A stretch of DNA of 6,564 nt from Actinomycetes bacterium (GTDB lineage: Bacteria; Actinomycetota; Actinomycetes; Propionibacteriales; Propionibacteriaceae), in NCBI GenBank assembly GCA_021794705.1, contig JAJYQH010000290.1:1-6564 (forward strand), written 5' to 3'. The notes below the pieces were generated by a model that worked only from the letters and a program-made list of their open reading frames with translations, ran no database searches and was not told the DNA's origin. This document shows positions 1-5,879 of the stretch, one piece after another (the stretch's first letter is position 1; each line of letters begins with the position of its first letter). The translations under genes and the position numbers were made by a program.

Positions 1-85
1 CCTGGGTGACGACGAGCGGCACGCGCTCCTCGACGGGCGGTCCACCGGCCGGGGCGGCGACGGGGGTCTCTGGACGCTTCAGCAC
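1..85 (-). CDS. possible 5' end of a leftward gene, product unknown
   Basis: Read on the minus strand from a GTG at 85-83, the frame stays open to the left edge and gives 28 residues beginning MLKRPETPVAAPAGG, rich in Pro, Val and Ala. Most third positions are G or C, as expected of a real frame in this genome. There is no clear Shine-Dalgarno sequence before the GTG, and one plus-strand frame is equally GC-biased, so base composition does not settle it. If real, the gene diverges from the methyltransferase and shares bases 86-195 as a control region. The alternative is that a plus-strand gene ends at the TGA at 7-9 and all of 10-195 is intergenic. I recognise no family. Confidence 0.25.
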   Translation of the reverse strand, partial: MLKRPETPVAAPAGGPPVEERVPLVVTQ

Positions 86-95
86 ACCCCGACTG

Positions 96-174
96 TGTGG
101 ACGCCGCGGGCCGCGGCCCCCGCCGATCCCCTCCCCTGGGGACAACCCCGGCGCTCGGCCCGGCCTGTGGAGAA
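96..174 (+). promoter_or_regulatory. cluster of three DnaA-box-like 9-mers
   Basis: The intergenic stretch before the methyltransferase contains TGTGGACGC (96-104), TGGGGACAA (137-145) and TGTGGAGAA (166-174), all on the plus strand. The actinobacterial DnaA box TTGTCCACA reads TGTGGACAA on the other strand. The second and third copies each differ from it at one base, and the first differs at its last two. The last two copies lie in a longer imperfect direct repeat (135-148 and 164-177, 12 of 14 bases alike) set 29 bp apart, close to three helical turns. None is a perfect box and no replication gene is nearby, so this is a possible DnaA or other repressor site and not an origin. Confidence 0.3.
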
Positions 175-182
175 CCCATCGC

Positions 183-188
183 TATTGT
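183..188 (+). promoter_or_regulatory. -10-like element for a leaderless transcript
   Basis: TATTGT fits the actinobacterial TAnnnT -10 pattern and ends 7 nt before the ATG at 196. That spacing would place the transcription start at or next to the start codon, giving a leaderless mRNA. No convincing TTGACA-like -35 box is visible at the usual distance. The 12-base context (GCTATTGTGGTC, 181-192) recurs with one change upstream of the holin-like gene (2219-2230), which supports a shared promoter motif. Confidence 0.4.
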
Positions 189-195
189 GGTCGCC

Positions 196-948
196 ATGGC
201 CGAGCACTCCCGCACCGCTTTTCCCGCGGCCGCCCTCGACCATCTCGCCGGCACCACACCCGGCCGGGTCCTCGCCCTGGAGGGCTCGCCGTCGGTCGTC
301 ACCGCCCTCGCCCACCGCGGACACCAGGTGTTCAGCATCGACCGCGACCCGGCGGTGGCCCGCCGCTTCGGCCACAAGGCACCGGTCCCCCGCGTCACGG
401 CGCGCTGCGAGGCGCTCCCCTTCGATCCCTGCCGGTTCGACGCCGTCGTCGCCCACCAGTCGTTCCACCGGTTCGATCCCACCCGGGCCCTCTCCGAGAT
501 GGCGCGGGTGCTGCGTCCCGGTGGGCACGTTGCGGTCAGCTACCTCGTCCGCGACGACACGGTGCCATGGGTGCGCCGGCTCGCCGCCCTGCTGCGGAGC
601 GTCGACCCGGACGCGATGCGGGGCGACTACGGCGACTCGGCGGCGTCCGCGCTGCTCTCGAGCAAGTACTTCCCCGAGCACGACAGCAGGAGCTTTCGCA
701 TCTGGGTGCCGATGTCGCGTCGCGACCTGCTGGCGATGGTGGCCGCGCAACCGAGGATCAAGGCCGTCGAGGCCACCCGCCGCGCCCGGCTGCTCCAGCT
801 GGTGGGCGACCTCTTCGACGACACGACCGGCGGCCTCGACAGCGTCCGCCTTCCCTACCAGCTCACGGTGTGGCGGGGCTTCGTCGACCACGACGAACTG
901 ACCGCCTCGATCGACGTCGCCAGCGACGCCCTCGTCATCCGCTTCTGA
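196..948 (+). CDS. class I SAM-dependent methyltransferase-like protein (degenerate SAM motif)
   Basis: This predicted 250-residue cytoplasmic protein has the Methyltransf_11 layout. It has a beta1 strand and loop at residues 25-33 (VLALEGSPS), an acidic end of beta2 at 48-51 (IDRD), an ALPF segment followed by FDAVVAHQSFHRFDP (81-95), and the hallmark MARVLRPGGHVAVSY (102-116). The RDDTVPWVRRL block at 119-129 is shared with a group of actinobacterial methyltransferases of unknown substrate. Motif I normally reads as an acidic residue followed by GxGxG. Here the glycines after the first are Ser, Pro and Ser, so SAM binding may be weak, altered or lost. The ATG at 196 is preferred because a -10-like TATTGT lies 7 nt upstream. 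A GTG at 187 with GGAGAA 12 nt before it is an alternative. A GTG at 97 would run the protein through the intergenic repeats and is unlikely. nhaA follows 37 nt downstream, so the two are probably co-transcribed. The substrate cannot be inferred. Confidence 0.85.
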   Translation: MAEHSRTAFPAAALDHLAGTTPGRVLALEGSPSVVTALAHRGHQVFSIDRDPAVARRFGHKAPVPRVTARCEALPFDPCRFDAVVAHQSFHRFDPTRALSEMARVLRPGGHVAVSYLVRDDTVPWVRRLAALLRSVDPDAMRGDYGDSAASALLSSKYFPEHDSRSFRIWVPMSRRDLLAMVAAQPRIKAVEATRRARLLQLVGDLFDDTTGGLDSVRLPYQLTVWRGFVDHDELTASIDVASDALVIRF

Positions 949-985
949 GCGACCCGCCCGTTCCGGGGCCGATGGGAGGAGTCCG

Positions 986-2182
986 ATGGCCCGGTCCACC
1001 CTCCACCGCTACGTGTTCGGCGCCGGCGAACCCGGCGATCGCCGTGAGGTTTCGGAGATCCTGCGCAACGAGACCGTGGGCGGCGGCATCATGCTCGCCG
1101 CCACCGTGGTCGCCCTCGTGTGGGCGAACCTCGCCCCCGACGGCTACGTCCACGTCACCCACCTCATGGTGGGGCGGCTCACCGTGCACGAGTGGGCCGC
1201 CGACGGCCTCCTCACGGTGTTCTTCCTCGTCGCGGGGCTCGAGCTCAAGCGCGAACTCACGGAGGGTTCGCTCCGTCGCCCGAGCGACGCCCTGGTGCCG
1301 ATCCTCGCGGCCCTCGGCGGCATGGCGCTGCCCGCGCTCATCTATCTGGCCGTCACGGGCGCCGCGGACGCCGACACGTCCGGGTGGGCCGTCCCCATGG
1401 CGACCGACATCGCGTTCGCGCTCGCCGTGCTCGCGATCGCGGGCTCCGGACTGCCCGGGTCGCTGCGGGCCTTCCTGCTCACGCTCGCCATCGTGGACGA
1501 CCTCGGCGCCATCATCGTCATCGCGGTGGTGTTCACCGGCTCGGTCGCGTGGACGTGGCTCATCGCCTCGCTCGCGGCCGTGGCCGTTCTCGCCGTGCTG
1601 CAGCACCGCCGCATCGACCACCCGCTGCTCCTCGCGGTGCTCGCCGTGGCGGCCTGGTGGTTCATGCTCCGGTCGGGCGTGCACGCCACCATCGCCGGCG
1701 TCCTCGTCGGGCTGAGCCTGCGCAACGATCCCGGCGAGGCCCACGACCCGCTCACCACCTGGCAGCACCGCCTGGAACCGTGGTCGGCGGCTGTCGCCGT
1801 CCCCCTGTTCGCCCTCGTCAGCGCGGGCGTGCCACTCGGCTCGGCGGCCCTGCGCGCCGTGTTCACGACGGCGGTCCCGCTGGCGATCCTCGCCGCGCTG
1901 GTCCTCGGCAAGCTGGTCGGCATCTCCGCCACCTCGATCCTCGTCACGCGGCTGACCCGGGCGGAGTTCGCGCCGGGCATCCGGTGGCGCGACGTTCTCG
2001 CCGTGGCTCAGCTGTCGGGTATCGGGTTCACCGTCGCCCTGCTGATCAGCGACCTCGCCTTCGCCGGCGACCCGGCCACGGCGGACGCCGCCAAGGCCGC
2101 GGTGCTCATCGCCTCGCTCGTTTCGGCGCTCATCGGTGGCGCCGCCGCCGCCCGCCAGGGACGGGCGCGCCCACCCCTCTGA
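986..2182 (+). CDS. nhaA: Na+/H+ antiporter NhaA
   Basis: This inner-membrane secondary transporter exports Na+ (or Li+) in exchange for protons, using the membrane potential to control cytoplasmic sodium and pH. The 398 residues match the usual NhaA length and are mostly hydrophobic helices. Diagnostic positions are all present: GLELKREL (84-91), ATDIAFAL (139-146, with D141 matching E. coli D133), and the ion-binding pair D171-D172 in IVDDLGAI, matching D163/D164. H233 in SGVHATIAG matches the pH-response His225, K309 in LGKLVGI matches Lys300, and there is a GIGFT segment at 345-349. The start is well set by GGGAGGA at 974-980, 5 nt before the ATG. No promoter-like element is seen in the 37-nt gap behind the methyltransferase, so read-through from that gene is likely. 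The C-terminal tail is short and basic. The gene looks intact with no missing key residue. Confidence 0.97.
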   Translation: MARSTLHRYVFGAGEPGDRREVSEILRNETVGGGIMLAATVVALVWANLAPDGYVHVTHLMVGRLTVHEWAADGLLTVFFLVAGLELKRELTEGSLRRPSDALVPILAALGGMALPALIYLAVTGAADADTSGWAVPMATDIAFALAVLAIAGSGLPGSLRAFLLTLAIVDDLGAIIVIAVVFTGSVAWTWLIASLAAVAVLAVLQHRRIDHPLLLAVLAVAAWWFMLRSGVHATIAGVLVGLSLRNDPGEAHDPLTTWQHRLEPWSAAVAVPLFALVSAGVPLGSAALRAVFTTAVPLAILAALVLGKLVGISATSILVTRLTRAEFAPGIRWRDVLAVAQLSGIGFTVALLISDLAFAGDPATADAAKAAVLIASLVSALIGGAAAARQGRARPPL

Positions 2183-2220
2183 CTGGGACCGCTACCGCCC
2201 CCATGGTGGGCATGACAGGC

Positions 2221-2226
2221 TAGTGT
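2221..2226 (+). promoter_or_regulatory. -10-like element upstream of the holin-like gene
   Basis: TAGTGT fits TAnnnT and lies in the 76-nt gap after nhaA. Its surroundings (GCTAGTGTGGTC, 2219-2230) differ at one base from the element before the methyltransferase. Initiation about 7 nt downstream would give a leader of roughly 25 nt carrying the GGAGGG ribosome site. No good -35 box is visible. Confidence 0.35.
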
Positions 2227-2238
2227 GGTCAGCTGACC
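2227..2238. promoter_or_regulatory. 12-bp perfect palindrome, candidate operator
   Basis: GGTCAGCTGACC reads the same on both strands and has no spacer. It begins immediately after the -10-like TAGTGT and ends 8 nt before the ribosome binding site, so it would cover the expected transcription start of the holin-like gene. A dimeric repressor bound here would block initiation. One or two 12-bp perfect palindromes are expected by chance in a sequence this long, so position is the main argument. Confidence 0.35.
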
Positions 2239-2258
2239 GTACGAGCGGAGGGCCACCC

Positions 2259-2756
2259 ATGACCGAACGCGTGAACATCTCCGATGTGATCACCAACATC
2301 AAGGACGACGGGCAGCGGATGGGCCGCGACCTCGTCGCCCTCGGGAAGGCGGAGGTCAAGCCGATCGCCAAGAACGCGGGGATCGGCGGCGGAGCGTTCG
2401 GCGCGGCCGGCTACCTGGCGGTCAACGCGACCTTCCTGCTGTTCCTCGCCGGCGGCCTCGCCTTCGGGCTGATCTTCCTGCACGCGCTCGGCTGGAGCAG
2501 CGTCGCCAGCGCCGCCCTCGGGTTCGTCTGCATGGCCGTGCTGCTGTTCGTCATCGCCGGCATCGCCGGTCTCGTGGGTCGGGGCGCGTTCAAGAAGGTC
2601 GGGCCGCCGAAGCAGACCATCGCCGAGGCGAAGGCCAGCATCGAAACCCTCAAGGCCTCTGTGCAGGAGGGCAAGGACGCCGTCACGGCCAATCAGCTCG
2701 CCCGCGCCAGCCTCGCCACCACGAAGAAGCAGGCGAAGCACCTCTTCTCCCGCTGA
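2259..2756 (+). CDS. phage holin superfamily III-like membrane protein (Phage_holin_3_6 / PF07332 type)
   Basis: This small integral membrane protein of 165 residues has three parts. The charged N-terminal segment includes LVALGKAEVKPIAKNAG (25-41), the family hallmark where a Lys-Ala-Glu helix leads into a Gly/Ala-rich stretch (GIGGGAFGAAGY, 41-52). A membrane hairpin follows, with helices at about 53-76 and 81-107. The tail is a charged, probably helical segment at about 118-150 (QTIAEAKASIETLK and beyond). Chromosomal members are common single genes in actinobacteria and are named for structural resemblance to phage holins. No lysis role is shown, and no endolysin or phage gene is nearby. 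The ATG at 2259 is chosen because GGAGGG at 2247-2252 lies 6 nt before it. The in-frame extension further upstream overlaps the end of nhaA and lacks family features. Mycobacteria appear to have a similar gene near the nth/marP cluster, which fits this position. It converges on the glucosidase gene. Confidence 0.8.
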   Translation: MTERVNISDVITNIKDDGQRMGRDLVALGKAEVKPIAKNAGIGGGAFGAAGYLAVNATFLLFLAGGLAFGLIFLHALGWSSVASAALGFVCMAVLLFVIAGIAGLVGRGAFKKVGPPKQTIAEAKASIETLKASVQEGKDAVTANQLARASLATTKKQAKHLFSR

Positions 2757-2765
2757 CGAGGCCCC

Positions 2766-2784
2766 GACCCGGCCGGCCCGGGTC
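2766..2784. terminator. GC-rich hairpin between convergent genes
   Basis: GACCCGG (2766-2772) and CCGGGTC (2778-2784) form a perfect 7-bp stem around a 5-nt CCGGC loop. It starts 10 nt after the holin-like stop codon and its right arm overlaps the glucosidase stop codon (2783-2785). It has no T-tract on either strand, as is common in high-GC actinobacteria. Being symmetrical, it could end or slow transcription from both sides. Confidence 0.5.
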
Positions 2785-4546
2785 AGCCCAGCTCGACCAC
2801 CCGCGACTCCCACGCGGCCAGCGTGCGGCCACCGGCGTCCGGGTGCGTGGTGAGCAGCACCCGCCCCTCGACCTCGGGCACGTCGGCCGGGATCTCCGCC
2901 GGCCGGCTCGACATGTTGGCGACGACGAGCAGCCGACGATCCCCGAGGGTGCGGGTATAGGCGAACACCTGCGGGTCCTCCGGCGCGAGCAGTGCGAAGA
3001 CACCCTCCTGCACGACCGGCTCGCTGTGCCGCAGCTCGATGAGCCGCCGGTAGTGGTGGAAGACGGAGTCGGGGTCGGCCAGCGCCTGCTCGGCGTTGAT
3101 CTGGCGGTGGTTCGGGTTCACCTCGAGCCAGGGCGTGCCGGTGCTGAACCCCGCGTTCTCGCCGTCGTCCCACTGCATGGGGGTGCGGGCGTTGTCGCGG
3201 CTCTTCGCGGCGAAGCTTGCGAGCAGCGACTTCTCGTCGGCCCCGTGCGCCATCGCGTCCCGGTAGTAGTTGCGCACCTCGATGTCCTGGTACTGGTGGA
3301 TCGAGGTGAAGTGGGCGTTGGTCATCCCGATCTCCTCGCCCTGGTAGACGTACGGCGTCCCCTTGAGCAGGTGCAGCACAGTGCCCAGGGTCTTGGCGGA
3401 CGCCACCCGGTACTCCGTCGAGTCGTCGCCCCAACGGGACACGATGCGCGGCTGGTCGTGGTTGTTCCAGTAGAGCGAGTTCCAGCCGCGCCCCTCGAGC
3501 CCGTTCTCCCACCGGGCGAAGTTCTCCTTGAGATCGCGCCACTCCAGCGGCTTCAGCGCCCACTTGCCCTCACCGGGTGAGGAATCGAGCCCGACGTGCT
3601 CGAACTGGAACACCATGGCGATCTCGTGGTTGGCCTCGTCGGTGTAGCTCGCCGCCTTCTCGAGAGTGACGCCCGGCATCTCCCCCACGGTGATGAGGTT
3701 CTCGCCCTCCATCACCGCGCGGTGCATCTCCTGGAAGAACTCGTCCATCCGCGGGCCGTCGACGAAACCGCGCACGTCCGAGGACAGCGTCTCGCCGGGA
3801 GCGGTGGCGCCGTCGGTGAGCGGGTAGCGCTTGGAGATGAAGTTGATGACGTCCATCCGGAAGCCGTCGACGCCGCGGTCGACCCACCAGCGCATCATGT
3901 CGTAGACCGCCCGACGCACCTCGGGGTTCTCCCAGTTGAGGTCGGGCTGCTTCACGCTGAACAGGTGCAGGTAGTACTCCCCGCGGTGCTGGTCGTACTG
4001 CCAGGCGGGCCCGGAGAAGGCCGAACGCCAGTTGGTCGGCTCGGCACCGGGCTCCCCGGCTTCGAACCCCTCCCGCACCGGACGCCAGATGTACCAGTCG
4101 CCGCGCGGACTCAGCGCGTCGCGGCTCTCGCGGAACCAGGGATGCTCGTCGGAGGTGTGGTTGACGACGAGGTCCATCATGATCTTCATGCCCCGCTCGT
4201 GCAGCCCGGCGATGAGGTCGTCCATGTCGGCGAGGGTGCCGAACAGCGGGTCGACGTCCTGGTAGTCGGAGATGTCGTAGCCGTTGTCGTCCTGCGGCGA
4301 GCGGTACACCGGCGACAACCACACCACGTCGACGCCGAGTTCCTTGAGATAGTCGAGCCGGCCGATGATGCCCCGGAGGTCACCCACGCCGTCGCCGTCG
4401 GAGTCGGCGAACGAGCGAGGGTAGATCTGGTAGACGACGGCCTTCTTCCACCATCCGTCCGGGCGCGCCTCGCGGGCGATCACGGCCGGCTGGGGGCGGT
4501 GGCTGGCGCTGGTCGGTTCGGAGGCGTGGGGCGCGGTCTCGGACAT
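2783..4546 (-). CDS. GH13 alpha-glucosidase, likely oligo-1,6-glucosidase type (GH13_31-like)
   Basis: This predicted cytoplasmic exo-glucosidase of 587 residues removes terminal alpha-glucose from short oligosaccharides. After a poorly conserved 30-residue N-terminus the (beta/alpha)8 barrel starts at WWKKAVVYQIYPRSF (32-46). It continues with a Ca2+-binding-type DSDGDGVGDL loop (48-57), region I DLVVNHTS (125-132), the QPDLNW segment (200-205), region II GFRMDVIN with nucleophile D232 (228-235), region III with acid/base E289 in TVGEM, and region IV NNHDQPR with D364 (361-367). The RTPMQWDD block (454-461) and a C-terminal beta domain complete it. Val233 after the nucleophile is the residue linked to alpha-1,6 specificity; alpha-1,4 maltases usually have Thr or Ala. 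Isomaltose-type substrates (malL-like) are therefore favoured. No Shine-Dalgarno is visible before the ATG at 4546. It lies 42 nt after the Nudix stop, so read-through is possible. No sugar transporter or regulator is in view. Trehalose-6-phosphate hydrolase or sucrose isomerase are less likely alternatives. Confidence 0.93.
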   Translation of the reverse strand: MSETAPHASEPTSASHRPQPAVIAREARPDGWWKKAVVYQIYPRSFADSDGDGVGDLRGIIGRLDYLKELGVDVVWLSPVYRSPQDDNGYDISDYQDVDPLFGTLADMDDLIAGLHERGMKIMMDLVVNHTSDEHPWFRESRDALSPRGDWYIWRPVREGFEAGEPGAEPTNWRSAFSGPAWQYDQHRGEYYLHLFSVKQPDLNWENPEVRRAVYDMMRWWVDRGVDGFRMDVINFISKRYPLTDGATAPGETLSSDVRGFVDGPRMDEFFQEMHRAVMEGENLITVGEMPGVTLEKAASYTDEANHEIAMVFQFEHVGLDSSPGEGKWALKPLEWRDLKENFARWENGLEGRGWNSLYWNNHDQPRIVSRWGDDSTEYRVASAKTLGTVLHLLKGTPYVYQGEEIGMTNAHFTSIHQYQDIEVRNYYRDAMAHGADEKSLLASFAAKSRDNARTPMQWDDGENAGFSTGTPWLEVNPNHRQINAEQALADPDSVFHHYRRLIELRHSEPVVQEGVFALLAPEDPQVFAYTRTLGDRRLLVVANMSSRPAEIPADVPEVEGRVLLTTHPDAGGRTLAAWESRVVELG

Positions 4547-4588
4547 GCGCGCCAGTCTTGCAGAACCGCACCCGGCACGTCGGGGATG

Positions 4589-5257
4589 TCAGAGCCCGGG
4601 TCGCAGGAACCTCGGCGGGATCTCGACGACGTGACCGGTGTCCCAGGGACGCTGCCAGCCTCCCAGCGTGAGCAGCCGGTCGACGAGGTGCCCGGTGAAC
4701 CCCCAGACGACGATCGGACCGCCGTCGGCCTCGTCGAAGACGAACGCCGGCCCCTCGTAACCTGTCGGGAGCCGCACGGTCCGCCGGTGCTCGGGCGAGG
4801 TGAGCTGGTCGATGCCGAACCGGTGCACCGACGACACCTCCCGGGCGTCCACCGCACCGATCGGCTCGGACCCGGACCAGGTGCCGACGACGGTGACGAC
4901 GTCGAAGCCGCTCGCGGCGACCCGGGCCGCCGGGAGCCGGCCGAGGACGGTGACGGCCTCCGGAGGCAGGCCGATCTCCTCGTGGGTCTCCCGCAGAGCC
5001 GCCGCCACCTCGTCGGCGTCCCCCGGGTCGACGCCGCCGCCCGGAAAGGCCATCTGGCCGGCGTGCTGGCGCAGGGTGGCCGCCCGTTCGATGAACGTGA
5101 GGTCGGGCCTGGGGGTGTCGGCGAGCAGTGCGAGCACCGCCGCCGCGCGGCGTCCCGACCCGGACGCCGGTCGGTTCGGCATCGCCGGGTCCCGCGGCCC
5201 GGCGAGCCGGCCGAGCAGGCCGTCGAGCCAGCCGGGGGCGCCCAACGGCTCAGCCAA
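4589..5257 (-). CDS. NudL-type Nudix hydrolase, probable CoA pyrophosphatase
   Basis: Enzymes of this family split CoA or its derivatives into 3',5'-ADP and 4'-phosphopantetheine and may clear oxidised CoA. The 222-residue protein carries the UPF0035 signature LRQHAGQMAFPGG (62-74) that marks the CoA-specific branch. It is followed by a Nudix helix with REtxEEIGL at 89-97, where E90, E93 and E94 are the metal ligands. The first Glu of the textbook Nudix box is Ala81 here. E. coli NudL, as I recall its sequence, also has Ala at this place, so this is a family trait and not damage. A GFDVVTVVGTW segment (117-127) matches the conserved block after the box in NudL homologues. The start is a TTG at 5257, supported by GGAG at 5264-5267, with 6 nt between. 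The next in-frame ATG (5182) has no ribosome site. Its start overlaps the end of the thioredoxin gene by 8 nt, implying translational coupling. Substrate is inferred from family only. Confidence 0.9.
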   Translation of the reverse strand: MAEPLGAPGWLDGLLGRLAGPRDPAMPNRPASGSGRRAAAVLALLADTPRPDLTFIERAATLRQHAGQMAFPGGGVDPGDADEVAAALRETHEEIGLPPEAVTVLGRLPAARVAASGFDVVTVVGTWSGSEPIGAVDAREVSSVHRFGIDQLTSPEHRRTVRLPTGYEGPAFVFDEADGGPIVVWGFTGHLVDRLLTLGGWQRPWDTGHVVEIPPRFLRPGL

Positions 5258-5879
5258 GGCTCACTCCGAAGACCTGCCGGATCGTGCTCTCGAGCTGCTG
5301 CGCCGAGTCGAAGGGGGCGATCACCCGCTTGACCACCCGCCCCTGCGCGTCGATGAACAGGGTCTGGGGCAGCGCCGTCACCTTGAGGGCCGTGCGGGCC
5401 TTGCCTGTGGGGTCGACCATCATCGGGTAGAGCATGCCGTCCTGCCGAGCCAGCGCGATCGCGGCGTCCGGGGCCGGCTCGACCTCCATGACCCCGAGCA
5501 TCCGCACCGTGCCCTTCGCCTTCGCCTTCGCGTACACCTTGCCGAGCACCGGACCCTCCAGGCGGCAGGGCCCGCACCACTGGGCCCAGAAGTTCAGCAC
5601 GATCGGCGTGCCGGTGGGCAGACCGGCGAGGTTGACCCGGGAGTCGCCCCCGACGCAGTCGAGCACGGTCGCCGGCAGGCCGCCCGCCACCTGGGTCGCC
5701 GAGACGTTCGTGGCGGGACAGGCGGGGATGCCCGCGGCCTTGCGCTGGGCGAGCAGCGACGGCCCGACCGATGCGGACGCCGGGCCGCCGCCCGCCTGCA
5801 CGCTGAGCGGCCGGTCCTGCCCGCAACCGGCGAGCACGAGCAGCCCGGCCATCGCGATCGCTGCCAGTCGACGTCTCAT
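5250..5879 (-). CDS. TlpA/ResA-type thioredoxin-fold lipoprotein (thiol-disulfide reductase)
   Basis: This membrane-anchored extracytoplasmic thiol oxidoreductase has 209 residues. It starts with a lipoprotein signal: MRRR, a hydrophobic run (residues 5-17) and the lipobox LAGC (16-19), so Cys19 should be lipidated. The thioredoxin fold begins near residue 90 with IVLNFWAQWCGPC (93-105), active-site C102 and C105. The cis-Pro loop is LPQT (170-173), followed by LFIDAQGRVV. Two more cysteines, C54 (IPAC) and C75 (VLDC), precede the fold; they resemble a pair seen in actinobacterial homologues and may form a structural disulfide. Family roles are reducing apo-cytochrome c or other exported proteins, and the partner here is unknown. 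The ATG at 5879 overlaps the nth stop in an ATGA (5876-5879), with GAGGGAG 8 nt before it. It is the counterpart of M. tuberculosis Rv3673c by position and type. Confidence 0.92.
   Translation of the reverse strand: MRRRLAAIAMAGLLVLAGCGQDRPLSVQAGGGPASASVGPSLLAQRKAAGIPACPATNVSATQVAGGLPATVLDCVGGDSRVNLAGLPTGTPIVLNFWAQWCGPCRLEGPVLGKVYAKAKAKGTVRMLGVMEVEPAPDAAIALARQDGMLYPMMVDPTGKARTALKVTALPQTLFIDAQGRVVKRVIAPFDSAQQLESTIRQVFGVSLG
5261..5267 (-). promoter_or_regulatory. ribosome binding site that fixes the TTG start of the Nudix gene
   Basis: Read on the minus strand this is GGAGTGA, inside the last codons of the thioredoxin gene. Six nucleotides separate GGAG from the TTG at 5257. It is the only well-placed ribosome site for the Nudix gene and explains the non-ATG start. 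Confidence 0.6.

Noticed and set aside
96..174. replication origin
   Set aside because: There are only three imperfect boxes, no AT-rich unwinding stretch and no dnaA, dnaN or parAB in view.
6..1715. 569-codon open frame on the plus strand covering the methyltransferase and half of nhaA
   Set aside because: The translation is a Pro/Arg/Ser-rich low-complexity string with no domain, out of frame with two well-supported genes. It is a by-product of very high GC.
2259..2756. prophage or lysis cassette suggested by the 'holin' family name
   Set aside because: There is no endolysin, integrase, structural gene or att-like repeat, and the family is widespread as a chromosomal membrane protein in actinobacteria.
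2229..3563. 444-codon minus-strand frame crossing the glucosidase end, the hairpin and the holin-like gene
   Set aside because: It is Arg/Ala/Gly-rich with no motif and lies antisense to a gene with a good ribosome site and out of frame with the glucosidase.
5015..5017. apparent loss of the first Glu of the Nudix box (Ala81)
   Set aside because: E. coli NudL has Ala at the same place as far as I recall, and the metal-binding REtxEE part is complete.
3596..5332. 578-codon plus-strand open frame opposite the glucosidase and Nudix genes
   Set aside because: It is the antisense of two genes with complete catalytic motifs, has a His/Val/Arg/Gly-rich composition and shows no recognisable domain.
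4480..5826. 448-codon minus-strand frame spanning the thioredoxin, Nudix and glucosidase start
   Set aside because: It is a frame-shifted shadow of the thioredoxin and Nudix genes, which carry all the conserved motifs in their own frames.
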